Positions 1 through 7,216 are shown, counted from the first letter of the stretch. The stretch: 18,684 bases of DNA from an uncultured bacterium (GCA_905215815.1 CAJMRN010000037.1:1-18684); one strand, 5' to 3'. A program made the numbers and translations. The notes: generated by a model from the sequence alone, not told the origin.

Positions 1-684
1 TTCGAGTAGCCGATTGGCAGCGGAGAAGGGGCTCGACCCCATAAAAGCGGGGAGTTCTGCCGTGGCACGGTTAGCCGAAAGCGGTGAGGGGTGCGTGGAG
101 GCCAGGCAGAACTTGCCGGTCGCCTTGCCCGCGTCGGTCACGGCGAGCTTGCCTTCGACCATCTGCTGGGCAAAGCGGCCCCATGCCAAAAAGACTACCG
201 GCTGGGGCAGCTGGCAGCAGCGTTCGATAACGTAGTCGGTGAGCGCGCTCCAGCCCAGCTTGGCGTGCGAGTTCGCGGCATGCTCGCGCACGGTGAGCGT
301 GGTGTTGAGGAGCAGGACGCCCTGTTGTGCCCATGGGGTTAGGTCTCCCGTGGCGGGAATGGGGCAACCCAGATCGGCTTTGAGCTCCTTATAGATGTTG
401 CGCAGGCTCGGCGGCAACTTGGTTTGCGTCGCAGGGACCGAGAACGACAGCCCCATGGCCTGGTTGGGCCCGTGATAGGGGTCTTGACCCAGGATGACAA
501 CCTTGACCTGGTCGGCCGGCGTATAGGCGAGGGCATTGAGGATGTCGTCTTGTGCCGGGTAGATGGTTTGCTCGGCACGCAAAAGGGCGATGCGCTCGAG
601 CAGCTGGTTCGTAGTGTCACGTACCGGCTGCGGCGCATCGCCCAACCAAGTTGCTATGTTGCGGTCGCGGGTTGCGGTGTCCAT
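1..684 (-). CDS. ung: Uracil-DNA glycosylase, family 1 (3' end cut by window edge)
   Basis: This enzyme removes uracil from DNA, whether from cytosine deamination or dUMP misincorporation, and starts base excision repair in the cytoplasm. The reading frame gives 228 codons and is still open at base 1. Compared with E. coli Ung, probably only the last 15-20 residues are missing. The family-1 water-activating motif GQDPYH is at residues 66-71, with the catalytic Asp at 68. The HPSPLS motif starts at His198, and the segment LLLNTTLTVREHAANSH lies between them. The start is the ATG at 684-682, preceded by a strong AAAGGAG site. A small hairpin (701-719) lies in the leader, and a TACAAT -10-like box is at 720-725 on the minus strand without a convincing -35. 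The EamA transporter gene lies 87 bp upstream in the same direction, so read-through is possible but not required. Confidence 0.96.
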   Translation of the reverse strand, partial: MDTATRDRNIATWLGDAPQPVRDTTNQLLERIALLRAEQTIYPAQDDILNALAYTPADQVKVVILGQDPYHGPNQAMGLSFSVPATQTKLPPSLRNIYKELKADLGCPIPATGDLTPWAQQGVLLLNTTLTVREHAANSHAKLGWSALTDYVIERCCQLPQPVVFLAWGRFAQQMVEGKLAVTDAGKATGKFCLASTHPSPLSANRATAELPAFMGSSPFSAANRLLE

Positions 685-771
685 GGGGCTCCTTTATGGC
701 AGATGCTCTGTTGGCATCTATTGTAAAGGCGCCCGGAGACCTTTATGCCACGGCTGTATGAAGAGTGGGGT

Positions 772-1680
772 CTACGAGACTTGCTCGGGCGTTCCTGCCA
801 TGTGGGCGTGGTCGTGAGCGTGCGCATGAAGTCGCGGAAGCTGCACGGTTGCCACTATGACGCCGGTGAGGATGAGAGCGGCGCCAAAGAAGGCGATGGG
901 GCTCAGGACCTCGCCGACCAAGAAGAACGAAAAGACGGCGGAGCAGACCGGCTCGAGCGAGAAGGCGAAGCCGGTGGTCTCAGCGGGCACGTGGGGCTGC
1001 ACGAGCGTTTGGGTGATAAAGCCATAGGCAGAGCAGATGAGTGCGAGGGCAACGACGACCACGATCTCGCTGGGCGTACTGGGAAGGGTGAAACCGCCAA
1101 AGACGCATGCGGCAATGCCCGAGAACAGGCCGCCAAAGCCCAGCTGCCAAACGCCCAGAGCAAGCGGATCGACTTCTTCGACAAAGCGCTTGGCCACGAT
1201 AATGTGGCTGGCATAGATAAAGGCCGAGAGCAGCATGATGATCGCGCCGGGATTCAGGCTGGTAAAGTCTGCGCCCGAGAGCAGCAACATACCGCAGGTG
1301 ACGATGGCGGTGCCGACGAGCACTTTGCGCTCGGGGGCGCGGCGCAGCAGGGCGGCGTTGGCAAACGGCACGATTACGACCGTCAGGCTCTGCAAAAAGC
1401 CGGCGGTGGAGGCGGAGGTGAGGCTGGAGCCCAAGCACATGCAGGTGAGCTCGGTTGCCATAATGGCGCCGATGATGGCGGCACGGACCATAAGGTTGCG
1501 GTTGATGCGCAACGCGTGCTTGTGGAAGAGCAGCAGGCAGACCACAAAGGCGATGATGCAGCGTAGCGCAACGATGCTCGTGGCGTTCATACTGTCCATG
1601 CCGATCTTCATGAGGGGATACGAAAAGCCCCATGCGACGGGAACGGAAAATGAGAGCGCGATTGCTTTTTTGCGATCCAT
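772..1680 (-). CDS. EamA/DMT-family transporter
   Basis: This is a 302-residue inner-membrane protein of the drug/metabolite transporter superfamily. Members move small metabolites, amino acids or drugs, and the substrate cannot be read from the sequence. The hydrophobic pattern fits about ten membrane helices in two five-helix EamA repeats. The first repeat begins near the N-terminal PVAWGFSYPLMK segment. The second ends with the family-typical region SLEPVCSAVFSFFLVGE. The C-terminal tail carries alternating histidines (His285, 287, 289, 291, 293), which could bind a metal. The ATG start at 1680 is supported by an AAAGGAGT site. The gene is divergent from the LysR regulator at 1839, the usual arrangement when such a regulator controls the transporter, so regulation by that protein is a reasonable inference. 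Confidence 0.93.
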   Translation of the reverse strand: MDRKKAIALSFSVPVAWGFSYPLMKIGMDSMNATSIVALRCIIAFVVCLLLFHKHALRINRNLMVRAAIIGAIMATELTCMCLGSSLTSASTAGFLQSLTVVIVPFANAALLRRAPERKVLVGTAIVTCGMLLLSGADFTSLNPGAIIMLLSAFIYASHIIVAKRFVEEVDPLALGVWQLGFGGLFSGIAACVFGGFTLPSTPSEIVVVVALALICSAYGFITQTLVQPHVPAETTGFAFSLEPVCSAVFSFFLVGEVLSPIAFFGAALILTGVIVATVQLPRLHAHAHDHAHMAGTPEQVS

Positions 1681-1803
1681 GGGACTCCTTTTGTTACAGA
1701 ACGGTTTCGCACAAAGGATTCTGCTCCCAGATGTGGGTGTAGTAAAGCGAATGTATCTTCAGTATGATTAAGAAATGCTAATGTTGGCGAGAAAAGCCCT
1801 GGC

Positions 1804-1813
1804 AAAACGTTTT
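1804..1813. promoter_or_regulatory. 10-bp perfect palindrome in the DMT-lysR divergent intergenic region
   Basis: AAAACGTTTT is self-complementary and lies 26 bp before the lysR-type start codon, between two divergent genes. LysR regulators usually bind interrupted dyads (T-N11-A type) between themselves and their target. This dyad is short and could be chance, so it is only an operator candidate. Confidence 0.25.
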
Positions 1814-1838
1814 ACGGCTGCATTGATGTGGAGGCACG

Positions 1839-2705
1839 ATGGCATCGCGGTATCAGATTGTTTGTATGGTGGTCGATTGCGGCAGCCTGAAACGTGCGGC
1901 CGATGAGCTGGGCTATACGCAAAGTGCGGTGAGCCAGGCCGTCAAGGCACTTGAGCGCGAGCTGGGTACCACGCTTATCGAGCGCGGAAAGCAGGGCGTC
2001 TCGCTTACGCGCGACGGCAAGCAGTACCTGCCGTACCTGCGCCAGATCGTGACTGCCGAGGCCGAGCTCGAGGGCAAGCGCCAGGAGCTGCTGGGGCTTT
2101 CGTCGACTGATATTCGTATTGCGACGTTTACCAACGTGAGTCGAACCGTGTTGCCGCGCGTGATCCGCGACTTTGGGGCCCTGCACCCGGGGGTACACTT
2201 TACCCTTAAGCAGGGCGATTACACGCGCAACGCCCAGTGGGTGCACGATGGCGTGGTTGATTTTTGCTTTACGGCACGCGGTTTTACCGCGGGGCTCGAG
2301 AAGCGCGTGGCCTATCACGACGAGTTGGTAGCATTGTTGCCGGCCGCGCATCCGCTGACGGCAAAGGAAAAGGTGACGCTCGCCGATCTGGCGTCCGAGC
2401 CGTTTGTGCTGCTGGATGAGGGCGAACAGAGTCTGGTGCTCGATGCATTTGCGGCGCATGGGCTGTCGCCGCATGTGACGAGTGAGGTGACCGACGACTA
2501 CACCATCATGGCGATGGTCGAGGAGGGCCTAGGCGTGAGTATGCTATATCGCCGTACCGTCGAGGGCATGCGGGCCGATATTCGTGTACGTCCCATCGTG
2601 CATGCCCCCTCGCGCGACGTAGTGGCGGCCTGGCGCAGCTGGGACACCATGCCTATCGCCACGAGGCACTTTATCGACTACATGAGCTCGCATATTGTCA
2701 ATTAA
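1839..2705 (+). CDS. LysR-family transcriptional regulator
   Basis: This 288-residue protein has the standard LysR layout. The N-terminal winged helix-turn-helix is at about residues 3-60, with the helix region SLKRAADELGYTQSAVSQAV at 16-35 typical of the family. An effector-binding, periplasmic-binding-protein-like domain follows at about 90-285. Proteins of this family act as tetramers and respond to small ligands; the ligand is unknown here. The ATG start at 1839 has a GGAGG site five bases upstream. The gene is divergent from the EamA transporter, which is the most likely target along with lysR itself. It converges with the MATE exporter gene, with 27 bp between the two stop codons and no clear terminator there. 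Confidence 0.95.
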   Translation: MASRYQIVCMVVDCGSLKRAADELGYTQSAVSQAVKALERELGTTLIERGKQGVSLTRDGKQYLPYLRQIVTAEAELEGKRQELLGLSSTDIRIATFTNVSRTVLPRVIRDFGALHPGVHFTLKQGDYTRNAQWVHDGVVDFCFTARGFTAGLEKRVAYHDELVALLPAAHPLTAKEKVTLADLASEPFVLLDEGEQSLVLDAFAAHGLSPHVTSEVTDDYTIMAMVEEGLGVSMLYRRTVEGMRADIRVRPIVHAPSRDVVAAWRSWDTMPIATRHFIDYMSSHIVN

Positions 2706-2732
2706 TGACTGGCGTGGCGTTGAGTGCGGTGT

Positions 2733-4115
2733 TTAGCGGGCTGTCGCTTTGGCTTTGGTGGCGCGATAGGTGCGTGCCGGGTGGCAGAGTAGTACCGCCA
2801 CGACCATAAAGAACGCCGTGGTGCCCAGGCTGATGGGGTAGACCATCATGATGTTCGCAAAGGTGCGGAAGTGCGGGAACACGCAGAACACCCAATAGAA
2901 GCGGATGCCGCAGACGCAGATCATGGTGATGAGGGCGGGCGTGAGCGAGATGCCAAAGCCGCGCAGGTAGCCTGACATGTTTTCGTAGAACATGCTAAAG
3001 GCGTACGCCGGGAAGATCGAACACACGCGGATATAGCCGATCGAGACGATGTTGGGATCGCTGTTGAACAGCGATAGGATCTCGCGCCCCAGGCCGACAA
3101 TAACAATAATCGTGGTGAGTGCAACGATGCCGCCTTCGACCAGGCAGACCTTGAGCGTTTTGGTGCAGCGGTCGATCTGGCGGGCACCGTGGTTTTGTCC
3201 CACAAAGGTTGTGCAAGCCTGGCTAAAGCTGTTGAGCAGGTTGTAGCACACGTACTCCAAGCTCATGGCGGCGCTCGATGCCGCCATGACCTCGGTGCCC
3301 AGGCTGTTGATGGCAGACTGGATGATGATGTTGGCGACAGCAAAGACGGCGCTTTGGATGCCGGCGGGCAGGCCGATCTTGACGATGCGCTTGAGGGCGA
3401 CGGGGTCGATAGCCAGGTCGCATGGGGTGACGCGGACGACGGAGTCGGTCTTGAGCAGGCGGATAAAGAGTGTAGCGGCGCTGACGGTGTAGGCGATGGC
3501 GGTGGCGATGGCGACGCCTGCGACGCCCCAGTGGAGTACGGGGACAAAGATGAGGTCCAGGCCAATGTTGAGGACGGTGGACACGGCAAGCGCCTGCAGC
3601 GGCATGCGGGTGATGCCGACGGAGCGGAAGATCGCGGCCTCAAAGTTGTAGAGCAAGATCGAGGGCATGCTGAGCAAAAAGACGCGCAGGTAGAGCGAGG
3701 CGAGCGGCATGGTTTCGGCGGGAACGTTGAGCGCGGCGAGCATGGGCTCGGCAAAGATCTCGCCCAGGGCGATGACGACAAAGCCCACGAGCGCCATTAA
3801 AATCGAGGTATGGACGGCGCGTTTGACCATGTTCTGATCGTTGCGGCCGATAGCGTTGGCGATGACCACGTTGGAGCCAAGCGACATGCCAATAAACAGG
3901 TTGAGCATAAGGCTGGTAAGCGGAACATTGGAGCCGACCGCCGCCATGGCGAGGGTTCCCTGGTCGCCCGAGAAGTTACCGATGATGACCGTGGCGATGA
4001 GGTTCGACAGCTGCTCCAAGATGCTCGTGGCGGCCACGGGGAAGGCGAACAGGGGAATATTGCGCCACAGCGAGCCGGTGGTCATGTCAATGTGCTTAGA
4101 TACGGTGTCAGCCAT
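2733..4115 (-). CDS. MATE-family multidrug/Na+ antiporter-type exporter
   Basis: This 460-residue integral membrane protein has the length and twelve-helix pattern of the multidrug and toxic compound extrusion family, which exports cationic drugs or metabolites using Na+ or H+ gradients. Diagnostic stretches include the N-terminal PVAATSILEQLSNLIATVII, the PLQALAVSTVLNIGLDLIF segment in the first half, and FVGQNHGAR at the equivalent place in the second half. These reflect the two six-helix bundles. The substrate cannot be inferred. The ATG at 4115 has only a weak GAGAG-like site upstream, so expression may be modest. It is oriented towards lysR and away from the rlmA-type gene, with which it shares a 178-bp intergenic region containing a large inverted repeat. 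Confidence 0.93.
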   Translation of the reverse strand: MADTVSKHIDMTTGSLWRNIPLFAFPVAATSILEQLSNLIATVIIGNFSGDQGTLAMAAVGSNVPLTSLMLNLFIGMSLGSNVVIANAIGRNDQNMVKRAVHTSILMALVGFVVIALGEIFAEPMLAALNVPAETMPLASLYLRVFLLSMPSILLYNFEAAIFRSVGITRMPLQALAVSTVLNIGLDLIFVPVLHWGVAGVAIATAIAYTVSAATLFIRLLKTDSVVRVTPCDLAIDPVALKRIVKIGLPAGIQSAVFAVANIIIQSAINSLGTEVMAASSAAMSLEYVCYNLLNSFSQACTTFVGQNHGARQIDRCTKTLKVCLVEGGIVALTTIIVIVGLGREILSLFNSDPNIVSIGYIRVCSIFPAYAFSMFYENMSGYLRGFGISLTPALITMICVCGIRFYWVFCVFPHFRTFANIMMVYPISLGTTAFFMVVAVLLCHPARTYRATKAKATAR

Positions 4116-4176
4116 ATGCTCTCAATCTCTAATATGCTCTTTCGTGCTTATTTGCGCAGATGATGATACTCCTAAT

Positions 4177-4237
4177 CGACTAGTCATTGGGGACGTTCTT
4201 AAACGACTAGTCATTCAAGAACGTCCCCAATGACTAG
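4177..4237. repeat. GGGGACG hairpin element with internal direct repeat
   Basis: Perfect 21-bp inverted arms lie at 4180-4200 and 4217-4237 (left arm CTAGTCATTGGGGACGTTCTT in three-part reading CTAGTCATT-GGGGACG-TTCTT). They are separated by a 16-nt loop. The loop contains CGACTAGTCATT (4204-4215), a direct copy of 4177-4188, so the CTAGTCA unit occurs three times. There is no T-tract on either side, so it is not an ordinary terminator. It lies between the divergent MATE and rlmA-type genes. The structure resembles a REP-like mobile palindrome, but this is an inference from shape. Confidence 0.8.
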
Positions 4238-4293
4238 GTGGGGAAGGCGTGCGACAATGGTGGGCGTTGTGTTGTTCGCGCTAAGGAGTTGCC

Positions 4294-5109
4294 ATGTTGT
4301 TGTGTCCCGTTTGCCATGAGCCATTGGTGGATAACGAGCGCGGTGCTGCATGCGCGGGCGGACACCGGTTTGACCGTGCGCGCGAGGGCTATCTGTATCT
4401 GCTGCGCTCGTCCAAGAGCGGCGACTCCATGGGTGATCCCAAGTCGCAGGCGCGCAGTCGTCGTGACTTTCTGAACCGCGGTTACTATGCGCCGTTGCGC
4501 GATGCGATGGTCGAGCTGGTGCGCAAGCAGGCGTCTGGGCGCGCTGCGTCTACGAATGGCCCCATGACGCTGCTCGATATTTGCTGTGGCGAGGGCTACT
4601 ACACCAGCGCCATGGGCGCGGTGCCGGGCGTGGACGCTTACGGGTTCGATTTGGGCAAAGAGATGGTGCGCCTTGCCGCCAAGCGCGGCGATGCGACCTA
4701 CTTCGTGGCCAACATGAAGGACATCCCCGTGGCTGATGGCGCCTTCGATATGGTGACCGAGCTCTTCGCTCCCTTTAACGAGCGTGAGTTTGCCCGCGTG
4801 CTGGCTCCCGAGGGCTCGCTCTACACCGTCGTGCCAGGTGCCCGTCATCTGTTTGGGCTCAAGGAGGTACTCTACGACACGCCATATCTCAATGACGAGA
4901 AACTGCCGAAGACTACTGAACTCGAGTTAGTCGGAACGCAGCGGGTGTCTGCGAATATTACGCTTCAGACCCAGGACGACATCGAGGCGGTGTTCCAGAT
5001 GACGCCGTACTACTACCGCACGCGCCCTGCCGACAAAGAGCGCCTGGCAAACCTGGACACCCTTCAAACCGACATCGACTTCATCATCGCCGAGTACCGC
5101 CACGGCTAA
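4294..5109 (+). CDS. rlmA: RlmA-type 23S rRNA (guanine-N1) methyltransferase
   Basis: This 271-residue protein matches the RlmA/RrmA family along its whole length. An N-terminal zinc site comes first (Cys4, Cys7, Cys20, His24), followed by the conserved GHRFDRAREGYLYLL region. The SAM-binding motif LDICCGEGYY is at 94-103, and the C-terminal QMTPYYYRTRP segment is also typical. Family members methylate N1 of G745 (RlmA-I, Gram-negative type) or G748 (RlmA-II/TlrB, Gram-positive type, which affects tylosin binding) in helix 35 of 23S rRNA. Which base is used cannot be decided here; the host type would favour G748. The ATG at 4294 follows AAGGAG at 4283-4288. A GGGAC hairpin and then a strong terminator follow, so the gene is probably transcribed alone. 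Confidence 0.9.
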   Translation: MLLCPVCHEPLVDNERGAACAGGHRFDRAREGYLYLLRSSKSGDSMGDPKSQARSRRDFLNRGYYAPLRDAMVELVRKQASGRAASTNGPMTLLDICCGEGYYTSAMGAVPGVDAYGFDLGKEMVRLAAKRGDATYFVANMKDIPVADGAFDMVTELFAPFNEREFARVLAPEGSLYTVVPGARHLFGLKEVLYDTPYLNDEKLPKTTELELVGTQRVSANITLQTQDDIEAVFQMTPYYYRTRPADKERLANLDTLQTDIDFIIAEYRHG

Positions 5110-5110
5110 C

Positions 5111-5147
5111 AACCTGCCAAAAAGGGACAGGTTTATTTTGGTAGGTT
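5111..5147. repeat. GGGACAG hairpin element after rlmA
   Basis: Arms AACCTGCCAAAA (5111-5122) and TTTTGGTAGGTT (5136-5147) pair over 12 positions with one G-T pair. They enclose a loop starting AGGGACAGG. The element sits one base after the rlmA stop codon and just before a separate intrinsic terminator. The GGGACAG core is shared with the hairpin at 9960-9992. Confidence 0.65.
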
Positions 5148-5163
5148 TTATCTGGGCAAACGT

Positions 5164-5203
5164 AAAGGGCCGACCGCGTTGCTACGCGATCGGCCCTTTT
5201 TAT
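5164..5203 (+). terminator. Rho-independent terminator after rlmA
   Basis: A 15-bp GC-rich stem pairs 5164-5178 with 5185-5199, with one mismatch. It has a 6-nt loop and is followed by TTTTTATT. The A-rich start of the left arm also gives a short U-run in the opposite direction, so it may serve the minus-strand membrane-protein gene (stop at 5248) as well. Confidence 0.9.
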
Positions 5204-5247
5204 TGGCGTATATACCAGAGTCGCTGAGCGATTGACACGGATGCGGT

Positions 5248-5652
5248 TTAGCTCAAACGGTCCATGCCCTCTTTCTTGACGCGGTTGGCGACTACAAAGT
5301 AGATAATGCTGACAATCAGGCCGCTAAAATCGGGGATGCTTGAGCCGGTCCCACCCAAGAGGGGCAGGGAGAGAAGCAGGCTGATGACCGAACATGCTAG
5401 GCAGACGATGGACCAAATCCAGACAACGCCAGCCTTGGCGGGATTATTTGCCGCGCGGATGCCAAAGACGGCGGTCACAATTTCGACGACGCCCAATACG
5501 ATGACGACGATGCAAGAAACGATCATGGTACCCGTGATATCGCCTGCCGCGCTGCCCGCAAAGAGCGCTGTAGCACCCATGCCTGCGCTTAGAATGCCGA
5601 CGACAAAGAAGAAGAACGATAGGATTTTGAGTGATTTGCAGGCGTTGCTCAT
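5248..5652 (-). CDS. Small four-helix membrane protein, function unknown
   Basis: The 134-residue product is almost entirely hydrophobic. It has four predicted membrane helices: a first FFFFVVGILSAGMGATALFA helix, then segments around MIVSCIVVIVLGVVEIVTAVFGI, WIWSIVCLACSVISLLLSLPLL and LIVSIIYFVVANRV. It ends in a short charged tail. I do not recognise a specific family; the layout resembles small membrane proteins of the DUF4064/TM2-like kind but no motif decides it. The open frame extends upstream to 5721. The ATG at 5652 is preferred because AAAGGA lies a proper distance before it and the longer version would add a non-hydrophobic leader. A 25-bp interrupted palindrome lies 37-61 bp upstream and is a candidate operator. 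Confidence 0.8.
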   Translation of the reverse strand: MSNACKSLKILSFFFFVVGILSAGMGATALFAGSAAGDITGTMIVSCIVVIVLGVVEIVTAVFGIRAANNPAKAGVVWIWSIVCLACSVISLLLSLPLLGGTGSSIPDFSGLIVSIIYFVVANRVKKEGMDRLS

Positions 5653-5688
5653 GGCTGGTCCTTTCGATATGAGTACGCCAACCTGGCG

Positions 5689-5713
5689 CACCCCATGTGC
5701 TGCACATATGGTG
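5689..5713. promoter_or_regulatory. 25-bp interrupted palindrome upstream of the membrane-protein gene
   Basis: The site reads CACC-cc-ATGTGC-t-GCACAT-at-GGTG, symmetric about base 5701, with 10 of 12 half-site positions pairing. A TACAAT -10-like box lies on the minus strand at 5720-5725, so the palindrome would cover the transcription start of the gene beginning at 5652. This suggests a repressor operator; the regulator is unknown. Confidence 0.45.
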
Positions 5714-5885
5714 AAGCACATTGTAGTTCAACGCGGCGATGCATATGCCTGAAAGCGCTTTGAGCCCGCGCAGACCAACCCCAACCTTTCAAAAAGGAAA
5801 GCTGGACGTAAGCCAAATCGATGGCAGCTCATGTGCGGCGCTGCGATGATGGGGCCATGGTAAGAGTTGGACCGAAGGAGGAGCC

Positions 5886-6029
5886 ATGATGTACGGAACA
5901 GGGCAAGCGCGTGAGCCGCAGTCGTTGGGAAGGCGCATGAGTGATTCCGTGATCGCTGCCGTGTGCACGGGATTGATGGCGGTGCTTTGCATTGGGATGC
6001 TGTGGACCATGTCGCATGTGGGACAATAG
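5886..6029 (+). CDS. 47-residue single-pass membrane peptide
   Basis: The frame begins ATGATG at 5886 directly after an ideal GAAGGAGGAG site and ends at TAG 6027-6029. The product starts MMYGTGQAREPQSLGRRMSD and continues with one hydrophobic helix (about residues 22-43, VIAAVCTGLMAVLCIGMLWT). It ends SHVGQ. The charged N-terminus followed by a single helix gives a plausible N-in membrane peptide. I do not recognise a family. The strong ribosome site and open frame argue that it is real, but its size means homologues are needed to be sure. It lies upstream of the rsmJ-type gene in the same direction, with a 63-bp gap. Confidence 0.6.
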   Translation: MMYGTGQAREPQSLGRRMSDSVIAAVCTGLMAVLCIGMLWTMSHVGQ

Positions 6030-6092
6030 CGGACGGTTGGGTGCCGACATAAACGGCGCTCACGTATTCGTTTTGCTTGTTAAGGAGTACCC

Positions 6093-6797
6093 ATGGGCGT
6101 CGTCGATCCCTTTTCTGTTGCTCGGGCCGCGGGGCTTGAGCTGACCGGGAAGTCCGAGGGACTCACGCTCACCGACGGCACGATGGAGCTGCGTGCCGAT
6201 TTTGGCCGCATGCTTCCGCGGCTCAAGCAGGGCCGTCTGCAGCAAGAGCTGTTGGTAAAGGCTGCGCGTGCAAAAGGCATCGAGCGCCCATGGGCGATTG
6301 ATGCCACGGCAGGTTTTGGTGAGGATTCGCTGCTGCTGGCGGCCGCGGGCTTTACCGTCGATCTGTATGAACAGGATTGCGTGATCGCGGCGCTCCTCAA
6401 GGATGCCTTGGATCGCGCGGCAGATGATCCGGCGCTTGCGACAGCCGTGGCGCGCATGCGCTTACATGCGGGCGAGGACAGCATTGCCGGCCTTCGCCAT
6501 ACAGCTGAGCTGATCGGGCAGGGCGAGCTCACCGCTCCCGACGTGGTGTATCTGGACCCCATGTTTCCCGGGCGCACCAAGAGCGCGGCAGTTAAAAAGA
6601 AGTTCCAACTCTTGCATCATCTGGAACAGCCGTGCGCCGATGAGGAGACGCTGGTCGAAGCCGCGCTTGCGGTGCACCCGCGCAAGGTCGTTATCAAGCG
6701 GCCGGTGAAGGGGCCGCTGCTTGCCGGCGTTAAGCCGAGCTATCAGCTTGCGGGCAAGGCCGTTCGTTACGATGTTTTGGTGCCGCCGCGCCCGTAG
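6093..6797 (+). CDS. rsmJ: RsmJ-type 16S rRNA (guanine-N2) methyltransferase
   Basis: This 234-residue SAM-dependent methyltransferase matches the RsmJ/YhiQ family, which methylates N2 of G1516 of 16S rRNA in E. coli. The conserved pieces are in order. They are LRADFGRMLPRLKQGRLQQE near residues 33-52, the SAM motif AIDATAGFGEDSLLLAAAG at 68-86, VVYLDPMFPGRTKSAAVKKK at 151-170 (catalytic DPMFP motif at 155-159), and VVIKRP at 199-204. The ATG start at 6093 follows AAGGAG at 6082-6087. Together with the RlmA-type gene, it makes two rRNA methyltransferases within 2.5 kb. Convergent with the small zinc-finger gene, with no clear terminator in the 48-bp gap. Confidence 0.88.
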   Translation: MGVVDPFSVARAAGLELTGKSEGLTLTDGTMELRADFGRMLPRLKQGRLQQELLVKAARAKGIERPWAIDATAGFGEDSLLLAAAGFTVDLYEQDCVIAALLKDALDRAADDPALATAVARMRLHAGEDSIAGLRHTAELIGQGELTAPDVVYLDPMFPGRTKSAAVKKKFQLLHHLEQPCADEETLVEAALAVHPRKVVIKRPVKGPLLAGVKPSYQLAGKAVRYDVLVPPRP

Positions 6798-6845
6798 CTT
6801 GCGCGCGATAGCTGCTGCTCCGTCAGCGCCGTGCCGATGCGGTGC

Positions 6846-7148
6846 CTATTTCCATGGGTGCGATGTCAGGTGCCAGCCACCGCAGTATTCGCATTTGTAG
6901 CAGGCCAGCCCGCGGCGCCCGCGGTTTTCGCAGTCGGCCATAACCGCCTCGGCCTCGACGCGTGTGTCGTAACGGTTTTTGCGCTCGCACGATTTGTAGC
7001 GCCAGGCTTCATCGCGCTCGGCGTCCAGGGCGTTGCGGCGCTCGTCCTCGCGTGCAAACAGGTCGCTCATATCGCCGCCGGTGGCAGCGCCCAAAAACTC
7101 GCTTTTGGCCTTTGACCAGGCGGCTCGCTTTTTGCTTCCCATCTGCAT
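6846..7148 (-). CDS. Small zinc-finger protein (CxxCxxCGxWHLTSH type), unknown role
   Basis: The 100-residue product has a charged helical N-terminal half rich in Lys, Arg, Glu and Ala. Its C-terminal half ends in a compact metal-binding motif with Cys83, Cys86, Cys89, His93 and His97 (segment CYKCEYCGGWHLTSHP). Short proteins ending in this kind of motif are common in phages and actinobacterial chromosomes, and nucleic-acid binding is the usual guess. No function is established for it to my knowledge. The frame could begin further upstream at a TTG (7163). ATG 7148 is chosen because GAGGGG lies just upstream, and ATG 7142 is an equally good alternative by spacing. It is divergent from the GNAT gene across a palindromic intergenic region. 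Confidence 0.75.
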   Translation of the reverse strand: MQMGSKKRAAWSKAKSEFLGAATGGDMSDLFAREDERRNALDAERDEAWRYKSCERKNRYDTRVEAEAVMADCENRGRRGLACYKCEYCGGWHLTSHPWK

Positions 7149-7166
7149 CGCGCCCCTCTGCAAACG

Positions 7167-7198
7167 TTGGTATCATTGCTCAATCAAAGTGATACCAA
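7167..7198. promoter_or_regulatory. Inverted repeat TTGGTATCA-N14-TGATACCAA between divergent genes
   Basis: The 9-bp arms at 7167-7175 and 7190-7198 are perfect and are centred between the divergent zinc-finger and GNAT genes (starts at 7148 and 7217). The site is 19 bp from either start codon. Either it is a dyad operator serving both genes, or the TTGGTA halves act as poor -35 elements. The TTGGTAT half-site recurs at 9996 and 10016 upstream of the first ATPase gene. Confidence 0.5.
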
Positions 7199-7216
7199 TA
7201 AACGTGAGGTCGCCGC

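Noticed and set aside
745..1566. 273-codon plus-strand open frame
   Set aside because: It is fully antisense to the EamA transporter gene. Its product is a low-complexity Gly/Asp/Glu/Lys/His string typical of a shadow frame in GC-rich DNA, with no good ribosome site.
1763..1768. TATGAT as a -10 box for the lysR-type gene
   Set aside because: No acceptable -35 lies at 15-19 bp upstream, so no promoter is claimed.
3189..3800. 203-codon plus-strand open frame
   Set aside because: It is antisense to the MATE gene, with a Gly/Asp/Val-rich composition typical of a shadow frame.
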